64,000 nucleotides of DNA from Flavobacteriaceae bacterium (GTDB lineage: Bacteria; Bacteroidota; Bacteroidia; Flavobacteriales; Flavobacteriaceae), in assembly GCA_021648265.1 (NCBI GenBank), contig JAKITD010000003.1, forward strand, positions 1 through 64,000, given 5' to 3'. Within the stretch, counting starts at the first letter, position 1; each line of letters opens with the position of its first letter. The position numbers and the translations under genes were made by a program. Shown in pieces: positions 1 through 7,561 of the stretch. The notes beneath the pieces are model-generated. The model was not told the origin of the DNA, searched no databases, and saw only the letters and a list, made by a program, of their open reading frames with translations.

Positions 1-2
1 TT

Positions 3-680
3 GTTTTAGCAGTAATCATCTGGTTTTTGTTTTTAAAATCTGGGATTCATCCAACTATAGCTGGAGTTCTACTGGCTTTTACTATTCCTGTGAATAGACG
101 AATAGACATCCCATTTTTTTCTGAAAACATAAAACGAATTTCTAGTAAATTGCTTGATTTTTCAGATAATGACGACGAAAATCATTTATTAACCAGTGAT
201 GAGGTAAAATGTATCGAAAACTTGGACGATTTAACAACCGAGGTTCGTTCTCCTCTTCAACATCTAGAACATAGACTCCATAGCTTAATTGCTTATTTTA
301 TTCTTCCTATTTTTGCTTTTGCAAATGCCGGTGTTGTTATAAGTGCTAACTACGATTTCAACTTCACATTAATGACTAATATTGCTTTAAGCTTGTTTTT
401 TGGCAAACTTATTGGAGTTTCATTATTTTCTTATTTAGGTTTAAAATTTAAAATTACTGAACTGCCTTCTGGTGTAAATTTTAAACAAATTATTGGTGTT
501 TCAGCAATTGCAGGAGTTGGTTTTACGATGTCTATTTTTATAGATAATTTAGCTTTTGAAGGCGATTTAATTAGTATTAATTCTGTAAAAGTGGGTATTA
601 TAATAGGATCGCTTGTTGCCGGAATTATTGGTTATTTAATTTTACGATTTACTAGTTCTAATGAATCTGAAAAGGAATAA
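3..680 (+). CDS. nhaA: Na+/H+ antiporter NhaA, C-terminal part (5' end outside window)
   Basis: This is the last 225 codons of an NhaA-type sodium/proton antiporter of the inner membrane, which exchanges protons for Na+ in pH and salt homeostasis. The reading frame is open from base 3, so the start lies left of the window. The motif SGIHPTIAGVLLAFTIP (about residues 12-28 of the fragment) is typical of NhaA. So are GKLIGVSLFSYLGLK, which carries the lysine of the GK-P/L-G motif, and GVGFTMSIFI near the end. The paired aspartates of the ion-binding site would lie upstream and cannot be checked. Several hydrophobic helices are visible. The barrel-protein gene follows after 21 bp and may be cotranscribed. 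Confidence 0.93.
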   Translation, partial: VLAVIIWFLFLKSGIHPTIAGVLLAFTIPVNRRIDIPFFSENIKRISSKLLDFSDNDDENHLLTSDEVKCIENLDDLTTEVRSPLQHLEHRLHSLIAYFILPIFAFANAGVVISANYDFNFTLMTNIALSLFFGKLIGVSLFSYLGLKFKITELPSGVNFKQIIGVSAIAGVGFTMSIFIDNLAFEGDLISINSVKVGIIIGSLVAGIIGYLILRFTSSNESEKE

Positions 681-701
681 TATTTTGAATTACCTAACAT
701 T

Positions 702-1343
702 ATGAAAAAAATACTACTAGTAACATTTTTATTACTTCAAATTGAAATATACGCACAAAACAATTTGAAATGGAATATTGGAATTGAATTTTCGATTGAT
801 AACATATCTATCGACAACGGAGATAACAATGCTTATCTCATTACCGAAGGAAACATTAATGGATACGGAGTTGATTTTGATAACAATAATTTTAGTTTAG
901 GATTAATTACTCAATACTTTATTAATAAAAAATTAAGTATCTCATCTGGGCTTTTATATTCGAATAAAGATTTTACTGGAACATTCAATTGTGCAACGTG
1001 TGGCTCTACTCCTTTTCCAACTTATTCACCTGAAACAATTAAACAAAGGTTTCTAGTAATTCCTGCATCCATCGACTACACCTTTTTACTAGGAAGTTTA
1101 AAACCAATTTTAAAAGTGGGACTTAAAAACAATGTTGAAATAAATAATGATTTAAAAGAAATTAGCAAAGGTTATTTTTTAGAGGCTTTTTTCGGTGCGT
1201 TGGTTAATTATGAATTTTTAGAATATTGGAATATTGGAGTTGGCTATAACTATCAAATCACTTTAACTGAATTATATAAAACTGATGAGTTTAATTTAAA
1301 AACAAATAATTTCTATATTCAGATTAACTATAAGCTAAAATAA
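702..1343 (+). CDS. Outer-membrane beta-barrel family protein, function unknown
   Basis: This 213-residue protein begins with a clear signal peptide (Lys-Lys, then a hydrophobic stretch, ending around YAQ at residue 19). The rest has alternating polar/hydrophobic strands rich in Asn, Tyr and Gly, with repeated short strand patterns such as FSLGLITQYF and LEYWNIGVGYNYQI. It ends in a strand with Tyr-Lys-Leu-Lys. This is the pattern of the small 8-10 strand outer-membrane barrels common in Flavobacteriaceae. One CATC cysteine pair sits near residue 93. I do not recognise a specific family or substrate. It starts 21 bp after nhaA on the same strand. Confidence 0.7.
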   Translation: MKKILLVTFLLLQIEIYAQNNLKWNIGIEFSIDNISIDNGDNNAYLITEGNINGYGVDFDNNNFSLGLITQYFINKKLSISSGLLYSNKDFTGTFNCATCGSTPFPTYSPETIKQRFLVIPASIDYTFLLGSLKPILKVGLKNNVEINNDLKEISKGYFLEAFFGALVNYEFLEYWNIGVGYNYQITLTELYKTDEFNLKTNNFYIQINYKLK

Positions 1344-1394
1344 AGCTGGGTAAGACTGTTTATAATTAATTGATGGGACTCGCCTACTTACGAA

Positions 1395-1433
1395 TCCCGA
1401 GGCTTCGGGACTCGTGTCCCGATAACTATCGGA
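1395..1433. repeat. Paired dispersed palindromes (TCCCGA-TCGGGA type)
   Basis: Two adjacent inverted repeats are visible. The first is TCCCGA-GGCT-TCGGGA (1395-1410). The second is CCGATA-AC-TATCGG (1419-1432). Related palindromes occur at 4109, 47536, 61913, 63067 and 63120. There is no T-run after them, so they do not look like simple terminators. Confidence 0.6.
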
Positions 1434-1471
1434 ATTTTATTCGGTTTGTGTTGAGAAATTAAGCCGCACAA

Positions 1472-1618
1472 CTAATCTTTTATAAGATAGTTAATTGCTT
1501 TTTTGACTGTTTTATTTTTACCTAAATAATTACTAAAACCGCTTCTAAATCTTTTGCTTTCGTATTCCTTTTTCAGAAATCCTTTTATCGCAATGGTTTT
1601 CAGAAAATCCACTTCATT
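1472..1618 (-). pseudogene. Possible C-terminal gene remnant (about 48 codons)
   Basis: The minus strand is open for 48 codons followed by TAG, but an in-frame TAA lies directly upstream and there is no start codon. The translation (…FLKKEYESKRF, then RSGFSNYLGKNKT…) has a protein-like, Lys-rich helical composition and looks like the tail of a real protein. I do not recognise the family. A chance open frame in AT-rich DNA is the main alternative. Confidence 0.25.
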
Positions 1619-1718
1619 TTACCTGTTAATAACATTTTTAATAACTCCTTTTTTTAGTTTTCAATTCGTCTATTCATAAAACTATCTTTATAAAGACTAA
1701 TCACTCTTTTATTATGTC

Positions 1719-2168
1719 ATGTATTATTACGACTTTCAAGTGGTGCTTCAAGAAGTCCCTGGAGAGATAAGCCTTTGCTTTTCTATTTCAGGTTGCAACT
1801 TGCGTTGTGAAGGTTGTCACTCTCCTTTTCTTTGGAAGGAAGGCAACGGAAACATACTCACGTTAGGCGTTTATACTTCATTACTAAAACAATATAAAAA
1901 CTTGGCTACTTGCGTGCTTTTTATGGGTGGCGAATGGCATAAAGAGGAACTAATTAATATGCTTCAACTAGCGAAAAAAAACAACTTAAAAACCTGCCTT
2001 TATACGGGTGAAGAAATTGTTCTAGAAGAAATAAAAAACCAACTCACTTTCCTTAAAACTGGAAGATGGAAACAAGAATTAGGCGGATTAGAAAACCCGA
2101 ATACCAACCAACTATTTATAAATGTAACGACAAACCAAAAACTAAATTATTTATTCAGTAAAAACTAA
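1719..2168 (+). CDS. nrdG: Anaerobic ribonucleotide reductase activating protein (radical SAM)
   Basis: This is a 149-residue radical-SAM activase that generates the glycyl radical on NrdD. The CxxxCxxC iron-sulfur motif is C26-NLR-C30-EG-C33, within CNLRCEGCHSPFLW, and is typical of NrdG. Length matches the short NrdG form. A second conserved-looking block, LFMGGEW (around residue 67-73), corresponds to the SAM-binding GGE motif. The gene lies 4 bp upstream of nrdD on the same strand, the classic activase-reductase arrangement. The only alternative upstream ATG (1714) is in another frame. Confidence 0.93.
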   Translation: MYYYDFQVVLQEVPGEISLCFSISGCNLRCEGCHSPFLWKEGNGNILTLGVYTSLLKQYKNLATCVLFMGGEWHKEELINMLQLAKKNNLKTCLYTGEEIVLEEIKNQLTFLKTGRWKQELGGLENPNTNQLFINVTTNQKLNYLFSKN

Positions 2169-2172
2169 ATGT

Positions 2173-4044
2173 ATGATACGATTAACACAGGAACAAGTTT
2201 CAAAAAAAATTGATTTTATAGACCATTACATCAACTCATCAAATGCTGCCGATGGCTCCAAAGTTGATGCCAATGCTAATGTAACTTCAAAAAATATTGC
2301 TACGATGGAAGCCGAACTGAATAAAGACATCAACATACAAGTAAATCGTGCTTTGGTTAAACGTAAAATTGCTTCCATTTTTGGTGACGATTTGGCAAAC
2401 GAATATACACGTCAAATTGAAGCACACGAGATCTATGTACACGATGAAACTTCGTTAAAGCCTTATTGTGTCTCAATTAGTATGTATCCTTTTTTGTTTG
2501 ATGGCCTGACCAAATTAGGTGGCGAAAGTAAAGCTCCAAAACACTTAGAAAGCTTTTGTGGAGAGTTTGTAAACCTTGTTTTTGCCATCAGTTCTCAATT
2601 TGCTGGAGCTTTGGCAACGGTGGAATTTCTAATGTATTTTGATCATTTTGCCAAAAAAGATTATGGTCAAAATTATATGGATAAGCATCCCGATTTAATC
2701 GCCAATCATTTACAACATGTCGTTTATGCCATAAATCAACCAGCTGCGGCGAGAGGATATCAGTCCGTTTTTTGGAATATCTCTTTATACGATGAAAGTT
2801 ATTTCAACAGTATATTCGAAGATTTTGTATTTCCAGATATGACCAAACCTGAATGGGAAGATGTAAAAAAACTACAAGTCTTTTTTATGAAATGGTTCAA
2901 TGAAGAACGTACCAAAGCAGTCTTAACTTTTCCTGTCGTAACTGCTGCTATGTTGGTAAAAGATGGAACTCCAGTGGATAAAGAATTTACCGAAATGTGT
3001 GCTCAAGAACTCAGTGAAGGAAATTCATTTTTTATCTATCAATCTGAAAGTGCCGATAGTTTGGCTTCCTGTTGTCGCCTTCGTAGTGAGATTAGTGACA
3101 ACACCTTTAGTTATTCCTTGGGAGCTGGTGGAGTAGCAACGGGTTCTATTAATGTGATTACGTTGAATATGAATCGCTTGATACAGCAAGGTGCGAATAT
3201 CCAAGAGGAAGTACAGAAAATTCATAAATATCAAGTGGCTTACCGAAAGCTGATTGAAGAATATGAAGCGTCCGGATTGCTTCCTGTTTACAAAGCTGGT
3301 TTTATCACTTTAGACAAACAGTTTTTGACCATTGGCATCAACGGAATGGTTGAAGCTGCCGAAAGTCAAGGGATTCAAGTAAGTAATAATACTGCTTATA
3401 AAAAATTTGTAAACAAATACCTAAAAGTAATTTACGACGAAAATAAACTAGCAAAAAAACAATACGGTTATATGTTTAATACCGAGTTTGTTCCTGCTGA
3501 AAATTTAGGGGTAAAAAATGCCAAATGGGATCGAGCCGATGGACTTTTTGTCCCACGAGATTGTTATAATTCGTATTTCTATGTAGTGGAAGATCATAAA
3601 ACCAACACGCTCGATAAAATTATTCTCCACGGAAATGAAAACATCCAATATCTAGATGGTGGTTCTGCACTTCATTTAAATTTAGAAGAAACTCCTAACA
3701 AAGATGGTTTTATCAATCTACTGGATGCTACAGCTGCTGCGGGTTGTAATTACTTTTGCTTCAATATTAAAATTACCATTTGTAATGATTGCAACCATAT
3801 TGATAAACAAACACTTTATAAATGCCCCGAATGTGAATCTAAAAATGTAGATCACGCAACTCGTGTTATCGGTTATTTAAAAAGAGTTTCTAGCTTTAGT
3901 AGCAAACGACAAGTAGAACACGATTTACGTCATTATCATATTAAACCTCCAAAGGATGCTTTAGGTAAAAATAGAGTAGCGACCTTTTCTAGAAGTACTA
4001 AAAAAGAAAGAAATATCTTTGAAGAATCTTTGTATTCGAATTAG
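2173..4044 (+). CDS. nrdD: Anaerobic (class III) ribonucleoside-triphosphate reductase
   Basis: This 623-residue class III reductase makes deoxyribonucleotides without oxygen. The glycyl-radical site is Gly567 in TRVIGYLK. It is preceded by the zinc-binding quartet CNDC (C537, C540) and CPEC (C551, C554). The active-site pair lies in SCCRL (C300, C301), and C99 is a candidate for the N-terminal catalytic cysteine. The GxGGxxTGSxxVITLN block follows the CC motif. I see no N-terminal ATP-cone, so allosteric activity control may be absent. The gene is translationally close to nrdG (4-bp gap). Its presence implies growth or survival under low oxygen. Confidence 0.95.
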   Translation: MIRLTQEQVSKKIDFIDHYINSSNAADGSKVDANANVTSKNIATMEAELNKDINIQVNRALVKRKIASIFGDDLANEYTRQIEAHEIYVHDETSLKPYCVSISMYPFLFDGLTKLGGESKAPKHLESFCGEFVNLVFAISSQFAGALATVEFLMYFDHFAKKDYGQNYMDKHPDLIANHLQHVVYAINQPAAARGYQSVFWNISLYDESYFNSIFEDFVFPDMTKPEWEDVKKLQVFFMKWFNEERTKAVLTFPVVTAAMLVKDGTPVDKEFTEMCAQELSEGNSFFIYQSESADSLASCCRLRSEISDNTFSYSLGAGGVATGSINVITLNMNRLIQQGANIQEEVQKIHKYQVAYRKLIEEYEASGLLPVYKAGFITLDKQFLTIGINGMVEAAESQGIQVSNNTAYKKFVNKYLKVIYDENKLAKKQYGYMFNTEFVPAENLGVKNAKWDRADGLFVPRDCYNSYFYVVEDHKTNTLDKIILHGNENIQYLDGGSALHLNLEETPNKDGFINLLDATAAAGCNYFCFNIKITICNDCNHIDKQTLYKCPECESKNVDHATRVIGYLKRVSSFSSKRQVEHDLRHYHIKPPKDALGKNRVATFSRSTKKERNIFEESLYSN

Positions 4045-4075
4045 ATAAATCAATTTTATATTATCTAGTCGAGCG

Positions 4076-4126
4076 CAGTCGAGACCTTTTTATATAGTTC
4101 TCGACTGCTCCCGATAATTTTCGGGA
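4076..4126. repeat. Composite inverted repeat between nrdD and cysH
   Basis: A perfect 9-bp inverted repeat CAGTCGAGA / TCTCGACTG (4076-4084 and 4099-4107) is followed at once by TCCCGA-N6-TCGGGA (4109-4126). The same GTCGAGCGC and CTCCCGA pieces recur together at 61903-61934. There is no clear T-tract, so this is a dispersed repeat more than a terminator. Confidence 0.6.
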
Positions 4127-4159
4127 CGAACGGACAAACGTAACAATCTAACAACAAAA

Positions 4160-4810
4160 ATGACTATCATCGAAATCCATCAACAATTAAAGAAGTATCA
4201 AGTCGAAAATAGAAAAGTGCTTGTTACTTCTTCTTTTCAAACCCATAGCATTCCCTTATTGCATATTTTAAGTACTTCGGAAGTGGAAGTTGAGGTGTTA
4301 TTTATCAATACTGGATTTCATTTTGCAGAAACGGTTTCGTTTAAAGATGAAGTTTCAGAATTACTCAATTTGAAAGTAATAGATGTTCGTTCGCAAGTTC
4401 CTAAAAGCCTTCAGAAAGATGAAGAAGGGCATTTTTATTTTGCTTCCGATACTGATTATTGTTGTTTTTTAAACAAAACACAACCTTTAGAGCCTTTCTT
4501 AATGCAGAATGACGTTTGGATTTCGGGAGTTCGTTCCGAGCAAAGTTCCGAAAGAAAAAATATGAAAACCGAACAGGAATCTCCTTTTAATACGCTACGG
4601 TTTCATCCACTATTAGATTGGACTTCCAAGCAAATTTATGAGTATAGAATGCGTTATAATTTACCCGAACACCCCTTAGACAAAGAAGGATATCAAAGTA
4701 TTGGTTGTGCCCCTTGTACTCGAAAATTTGATGCTAATGATGAGCGATCTGCAAGATGGTTTGGACAAAACAAAACCGAATGTGGATTGCATAAAAATTT
4801 AATAAAATGA
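4160..4810 (+). CDS. cysH: Adenylyl-sulfate (APS) reductase type CysH
   Basis: This 216-residue PAPS/APS reductase family protein reduces activated sulfate to sulfite. The PP-loop appears as SSFQTHSIPLLH near residues 24-35. Four iron-sulfur ligands are visible: C101-C102 (TDYCCFLNK) and C183-C186 (GCAPC). The catalytic cysteine is C208 in ECGLH. The CC...CxxC set marks the [4Fe-4S] APS-using branch and not the cluster-free PAPS form. The stop overlaps the next start by 4 bp (ATGA), so it is coupled to the SDR gene. No other sulfate-assimilation genes are next to it, which is slightly unusual. Confidence 0.9.
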   Translation: MTIIEIHQQLKKYQVENRKVLVTSSFQTHSIPLLHILSTSEVEVEVLFINTGFHFAETVSFKDEVSELLNLKVIDVRSQVPKSLQKDEEGHFYFASDTDYCCFLNKTQPLEPFLMQNDVWISGVRSEQSSERKNMKTEQESPFNTLRFHPLLDWTSKQIYEYRMRYNLPEHPLDKEGYQSIGCAPCTRKFDANDERSARWFGQNKTECGLHKNLIK

Positions 4811-5727
4811 GAATATTAATTACCGGTGGTGCAGGTTATATTGGCACCGAATTGGTCTATTTATTAGAACAAGAAAAGGCTATCAAAGAAATCGTAGTGT
4901 ACGATAATTTAAGCCGTAAAAACTTCAATCTATTTATTGGAAAAACGAAATTACCTTCCAAAAAAGTCCGTTTGGTGATTGGCGATTTATTAGATTCAAG
5001 AAAGTTGAAAGTGGAAGTAGAAAAGGCGGATGTGGTGTTTCATTTAGCCGCAAATGTAACCACACCTTTTGCAGATTACAATCCGCATGAGTATGATCAA
5101 ACCAATAATTGGGGAACGGCAGAACTCACTTATTTAATTGAAAATAGTGCTGTTTCAAAATTTATTTATGTGAGTAGTGTTTCTGTGTATGGAGCTTCAG
5201 AAAAGGAATTGGATATTAACTCCACTCCCAACCCAAAAACCTTTTATGGAATCTCTAAATGGAATGCTGAAAAACACGTACAACGACTTCAAAAATCAAG
5301 TATTGACACCTACATTCTTCGTTTAGGAAATGTGTATGGTTATAGTAAAAGTATGCGATTTGATTCGGTGATTAACAAGTTTATGTTTGAAGCCAACTTT
5401 AAAAATCACATTCGAATTCACGGTGACGGAAACCAAATGCGATCTTTTATTCACATAGACAAAGTAAGTTCATTGTTGAAGAACTTACTGTTTTCAGAAT
5501 TAAAACCTGACACTTATAATTTGGTAGAACAAAATTATAGTGTCAATGAAATTGTCGATGTTTTAAAGCAAATTAATCCAGATTTAGAGTTTACTTATCT
5601 TACTCAAAATATGATTATGCGGAGTTTAATTATAAGTCCAGATAACAGAATAAACGCTATTTGTAAAAACAAAAATAACGATTTGTCAGAAGCCCTGTTA
5701 AAGTTTAAAAAAGAGTTTAGTTTCTAA
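4807..5727 (+). CDS. NAD-dependent epimerase/dehydratase (extended SDR)
   Basis: This 306-residue extended short-chain dehydrogenase/reductase probably acts on a nucleotide sugar or similar substrate. The Rossmann glycine motif GGAGYIG spans residues 7-13. The catalytic motif is Y147-GIS-K151, and VSSVSVYG carries the catalytic serine. C-terminal residues 180-300 give the usual variable substrate domain. The start codon overlaps the cysH stop (ATGA). The substrate cannot be told from sequence. It resembles UDP-glucose 4-epimerase-like proteins, but the pairing with cysH gives no clear pathway. Confidence 0.85.
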   Translation: MRILITGGAGYIGTELVYLLEQEKAIKEIVVYDNLSRKNFNLFIGKTKLPSKKVRLVIGDLLDSRKLKVEVEKADVVFHLAANVTTPFADYNPHEYDQTNNWGTAELTYLIENSAVSKFIYVSSVSVYGASEKELDINSTPNPKTFYGISKWNAEKHVQRLQKSSIDTYILRLGNVYGYSKSMRFDSVINKFMFEANFKNHIRIHGDGNQMRSFIHIDKVSSLLKNLLFSELKPDTYNLVEQNYSVNEIVDVLKQINPDLEFTYLTQNMIMRSLIISPDNRINAICKNKNNDLSEALLKFKKEFSF

Positions 5728-5767
5728 GTCCTTGTTTTATTGTTGGAAACAACAGTCTAGTATAAGG

Positions 5768-6823
5768 TTATTCTTTAATGACTTTAATAATTTTACTTTC
5801 ATTAAGAATTAGAAAATAGATCCCTGCAGACAGATCTTGAAGGCTAATTTTTTCATTTTTTTTAACAATGCCTTTCTCCAAAACAGCTCCGGAAACACTA
5901 TAGATTGAATATTTCACAGGAGTAATTAATCCTGAAATTTGAATAAAATTAGATGCCGGATTAGGATGCACAGTAATTTTTTCTATGTCAAAATTGCTAA
6001 TAGAAAGAAGAGGGGGTAATTCAAACTTACTTATTTTAAAATCTTCTGCAATATAAAGTATGTCATTAAAAATTTCTAATCCTTGAGTAGGATTGTATAA
6101 TCCCGAAACAACAGTTTCTCTTACTGGATTTGAATTTCTCATATCAATTTTAGAGATACGGTCTTGACCTATACTTTGACCAGCTTCAGCAATATATAGT
6201 TCATATCCTCTATGTATCAATCCTCTAGGTAGTAATAAGTTTGAAATAACATTAACTGCTATCGGATTGGGGTCGGTTAAATCAGTTTTTAAAACTTTAT
6301 CTTCTACATACGTGGCTATAAACAAATCATCTTCTACCAATTCCAATGCGTAAGGTGTTTCAATTCCATTAATAACCTCAACAATAGGAGGATTCGGAAT
6401 TGATATGTCTATTTTTATTATTCTATCCAAACCAAATTGGGCTATATATAATTCATTTCCGTACATTTCTAAGTCAAATGCACTTGAAACATTTTCAACT
6501 ATAACGATAGGTGTCGGATTAGGGTCCGAAAGATCTATTTTAGAAATTTTATTTATTCCCTGAACTTGAGAGAAATATAATTCAGTTCCATCAATTGCCA
6601 ATCCCCAAGGCTGAACAACACTAAGAACTACTTCTGGTATTGGATCTGGCACTGATATATCCAATTTAATTATTCTATTTGCGTTTCTTTCTGAGATGTA
6701 AAGTTCACCTTCATATACTAAGAGGTCTTGTGGTTGGTTTAATCCTGTGACAAAATCTGTTGCCTGAGAGTGAATATTTAAACTGATAAATAAGAGGACT
6801 CCGAAAGAATAAAAATATTTCAT
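5768..6823 (-). CDS. Secreted T9SS-sorted beta-propeller protein
   Basis: This 351-residue protein has a signal peptide of about 20 residues. Six or so ~45-residue repeats with the pattern LYI-(A/S)-x-N-RI-x-K-x-DIS-x-P-P are typical of a six-bladed NHL/YncE-like propeller. A type IX sorting domain starts near HPNPASNFI (about residue 285) and ends IKVIKE, so it is probably exported across the outer membrane and retained or released by the T9SS. There is no catalytic motif, and the function is unknown. It is convergent with the SDR gene and is followed upstream by the IS200-like element. Confidence 0.8.
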   Translation of the reverse strand: MKYFYSFGVLLFISLNIHSQATDFVTGLNQPQDLLVYEGELYISERNANRIIKLDISVPDPIPEVVLSVVQPWGLAIDGTELYFSQVQGINKISKIDLSDPNPTPIVIVENVSSAFDLEMYGNELYIAQFGLDRIIKIDISIPNPPIVEVINGIETPYALELVEDDLFIATYVEDKVLKTDLTDPNPIAVNVISNLLLPRGLIHRGYELYIAEAGQSIGQDRISKIDMRNSNPVRETVVSGLYNPTQGLEIFNDILYIAEDFKISKFELPPLLSISNFDIEKITVHPNPASNFIQISGLITPVKYSIYSVSGAVLEKGIVKKNEKISLQDLSAGIYFLILNESKIIKVIKE

Positions 6824-6985
6824 TTATTTGTATTATAGTTAATAGTTACTGATAACATCAAGGATAGCCGCAGTAATTTTTTCCAAAAAAAAATTATTGA
6901 CTGTTATCTAGTGTTGTCTTTAGTTTTTCTATTTTGCTATTCTATTTAGTCCAAAGCTAAGCAAAATCTTTATTATAGGAAAAAC

Positions 6986-7034
6986 GTAGTTCGAAAATGA
7001 GTCCAATAATTTTAAAGGACTAAAAATGAACTAC
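6986..7034. repeat. Imperfect long hairpin beside the IS element
   Basis: On the plus strand GTAGTTC and AGTCC pair with GGACT and GAACTAC across the span. The structure abuts the IS-end hairpin at 7032-7056. It may belong to the right end of the element or to the older intergenic region. Confidence 0.4.
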
Positions 7035-7549
7035 CTCGACCCAAGGGTGCGAGGTATCAAAATAACTTTAATTGTGAAGTGTGAATCTTTTTATATTCTC
7101 CCGTCTTACCTTGATTTTTCAAATATTTCTTGATTACTTCTTCATTTGCATACTGACCAACTGTATTAATATAATATCCCGAAGTCCAAAATTTTCCACC
7201 CCATAATAATCGTTTAACTTCTGGATGTAATCTGAATATTTCTCGGGCTGTCAAACTTTTTACAGTATTCACAATCTTTTTAGGTGAAATCATCGGAACA
7301 CTCTGTATCAAAAAATGAACGTGATTATCATCACATCCTATTTCTATAAAATGAATCTCATATCGAGATGAGATACCTAAACAAATCTCTTGCAATGTTA
7401 CGGAAACTTCATCTGTTAATACACTTCTCCTATATTTTATAGGACAAACCAAATGATACAACAACAAACTCTTATTATGACTCTTATGGATATGCTCACT
7501 CATTCCACAAAAATAACTATCTTACGCTACACCCGACGCAAGCGTCGGG
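7032..7549 (-). mobile_element. IS200/IS605-type element (tnpA only) bounded by hairpins
   Basis: A single Y1 transposase gene lies between two subterminal hairpins. At the tnpA 3' side is TACCTCG-ACCC-AA-GGGT-G-CGAGGTA (7032-7056, one bulged G). At the 5' side is CCCGACGC-AA-GCGTCGGG (7532-7549). Such imperfect palindromes near both ends, without terminal inverted repeats, are typical of the IS200/IS605 family. Exact ends and the target tetranucleotide cannot be fixed from a single copy. The 5' hairpin lies 12 bp from the stop codon of the TonB receptor gene. Confidence 0.75.
7057..7503 (-). CDS. tnpA: IS200/IS605 family transposase (Y1 HUH)
   Basis: This 148-residue single-strand transposase carries the HUH motif as HVHFL (around residues 62-66). 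The catalytic tyrosine lies in the C-terminal helix KKYLKNQG, and GYYINTVGQ precedes it, as in IS200 TnpA. The length is that of IS200 TnpA. Stop TGA is immediately followed by the 3' hairpin of the element. The protein looks intact, so the element could be active. A REP-associated tyrosine transposase (RAYT) is the other possibility, given the many palindromes in this genome, but the sequence reads more like IS200. Confidence 0.9.
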   Translation of the reverse strand: MSEHIHKSHNKSLLLYHLVCPIKYRRSVLTDEVSVTLQEICLGISSRYEIHFIEIGCDDNHVHFLIQSVPMISPKKIVNTVKSLTAREIFRLHPEVKRLLWGGKFWTSGYYINTVGQYANEEVIKKYLKNQGKTGEYKKIHTSQLKLF

Positions 7550-7561
7550 GAATTCTCTTGA

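Larger units (their letters stand above)
1344..1718. other. 375-bp intergenic stretch with palindromes and a decayed minus-strand coding remnant
   Basis: There is no intact gene here. The left part holds two short palindromes (1395-1433, listed separately). The right part contains a minus-strand open stretch with coding-like composition but no start codon (1472-1618, listed separately). The last ~100 bp before nrdG are AT-rich, with no clear TAnnTTTG promoter. Confidence 0.6.

Noticed and set aside
5728-5767. Hairpin TGTTG-GAAA-CAACA between convergent genes, considered as a terminator
   Set aside because: The stem is short and no T-run follows on either strand.
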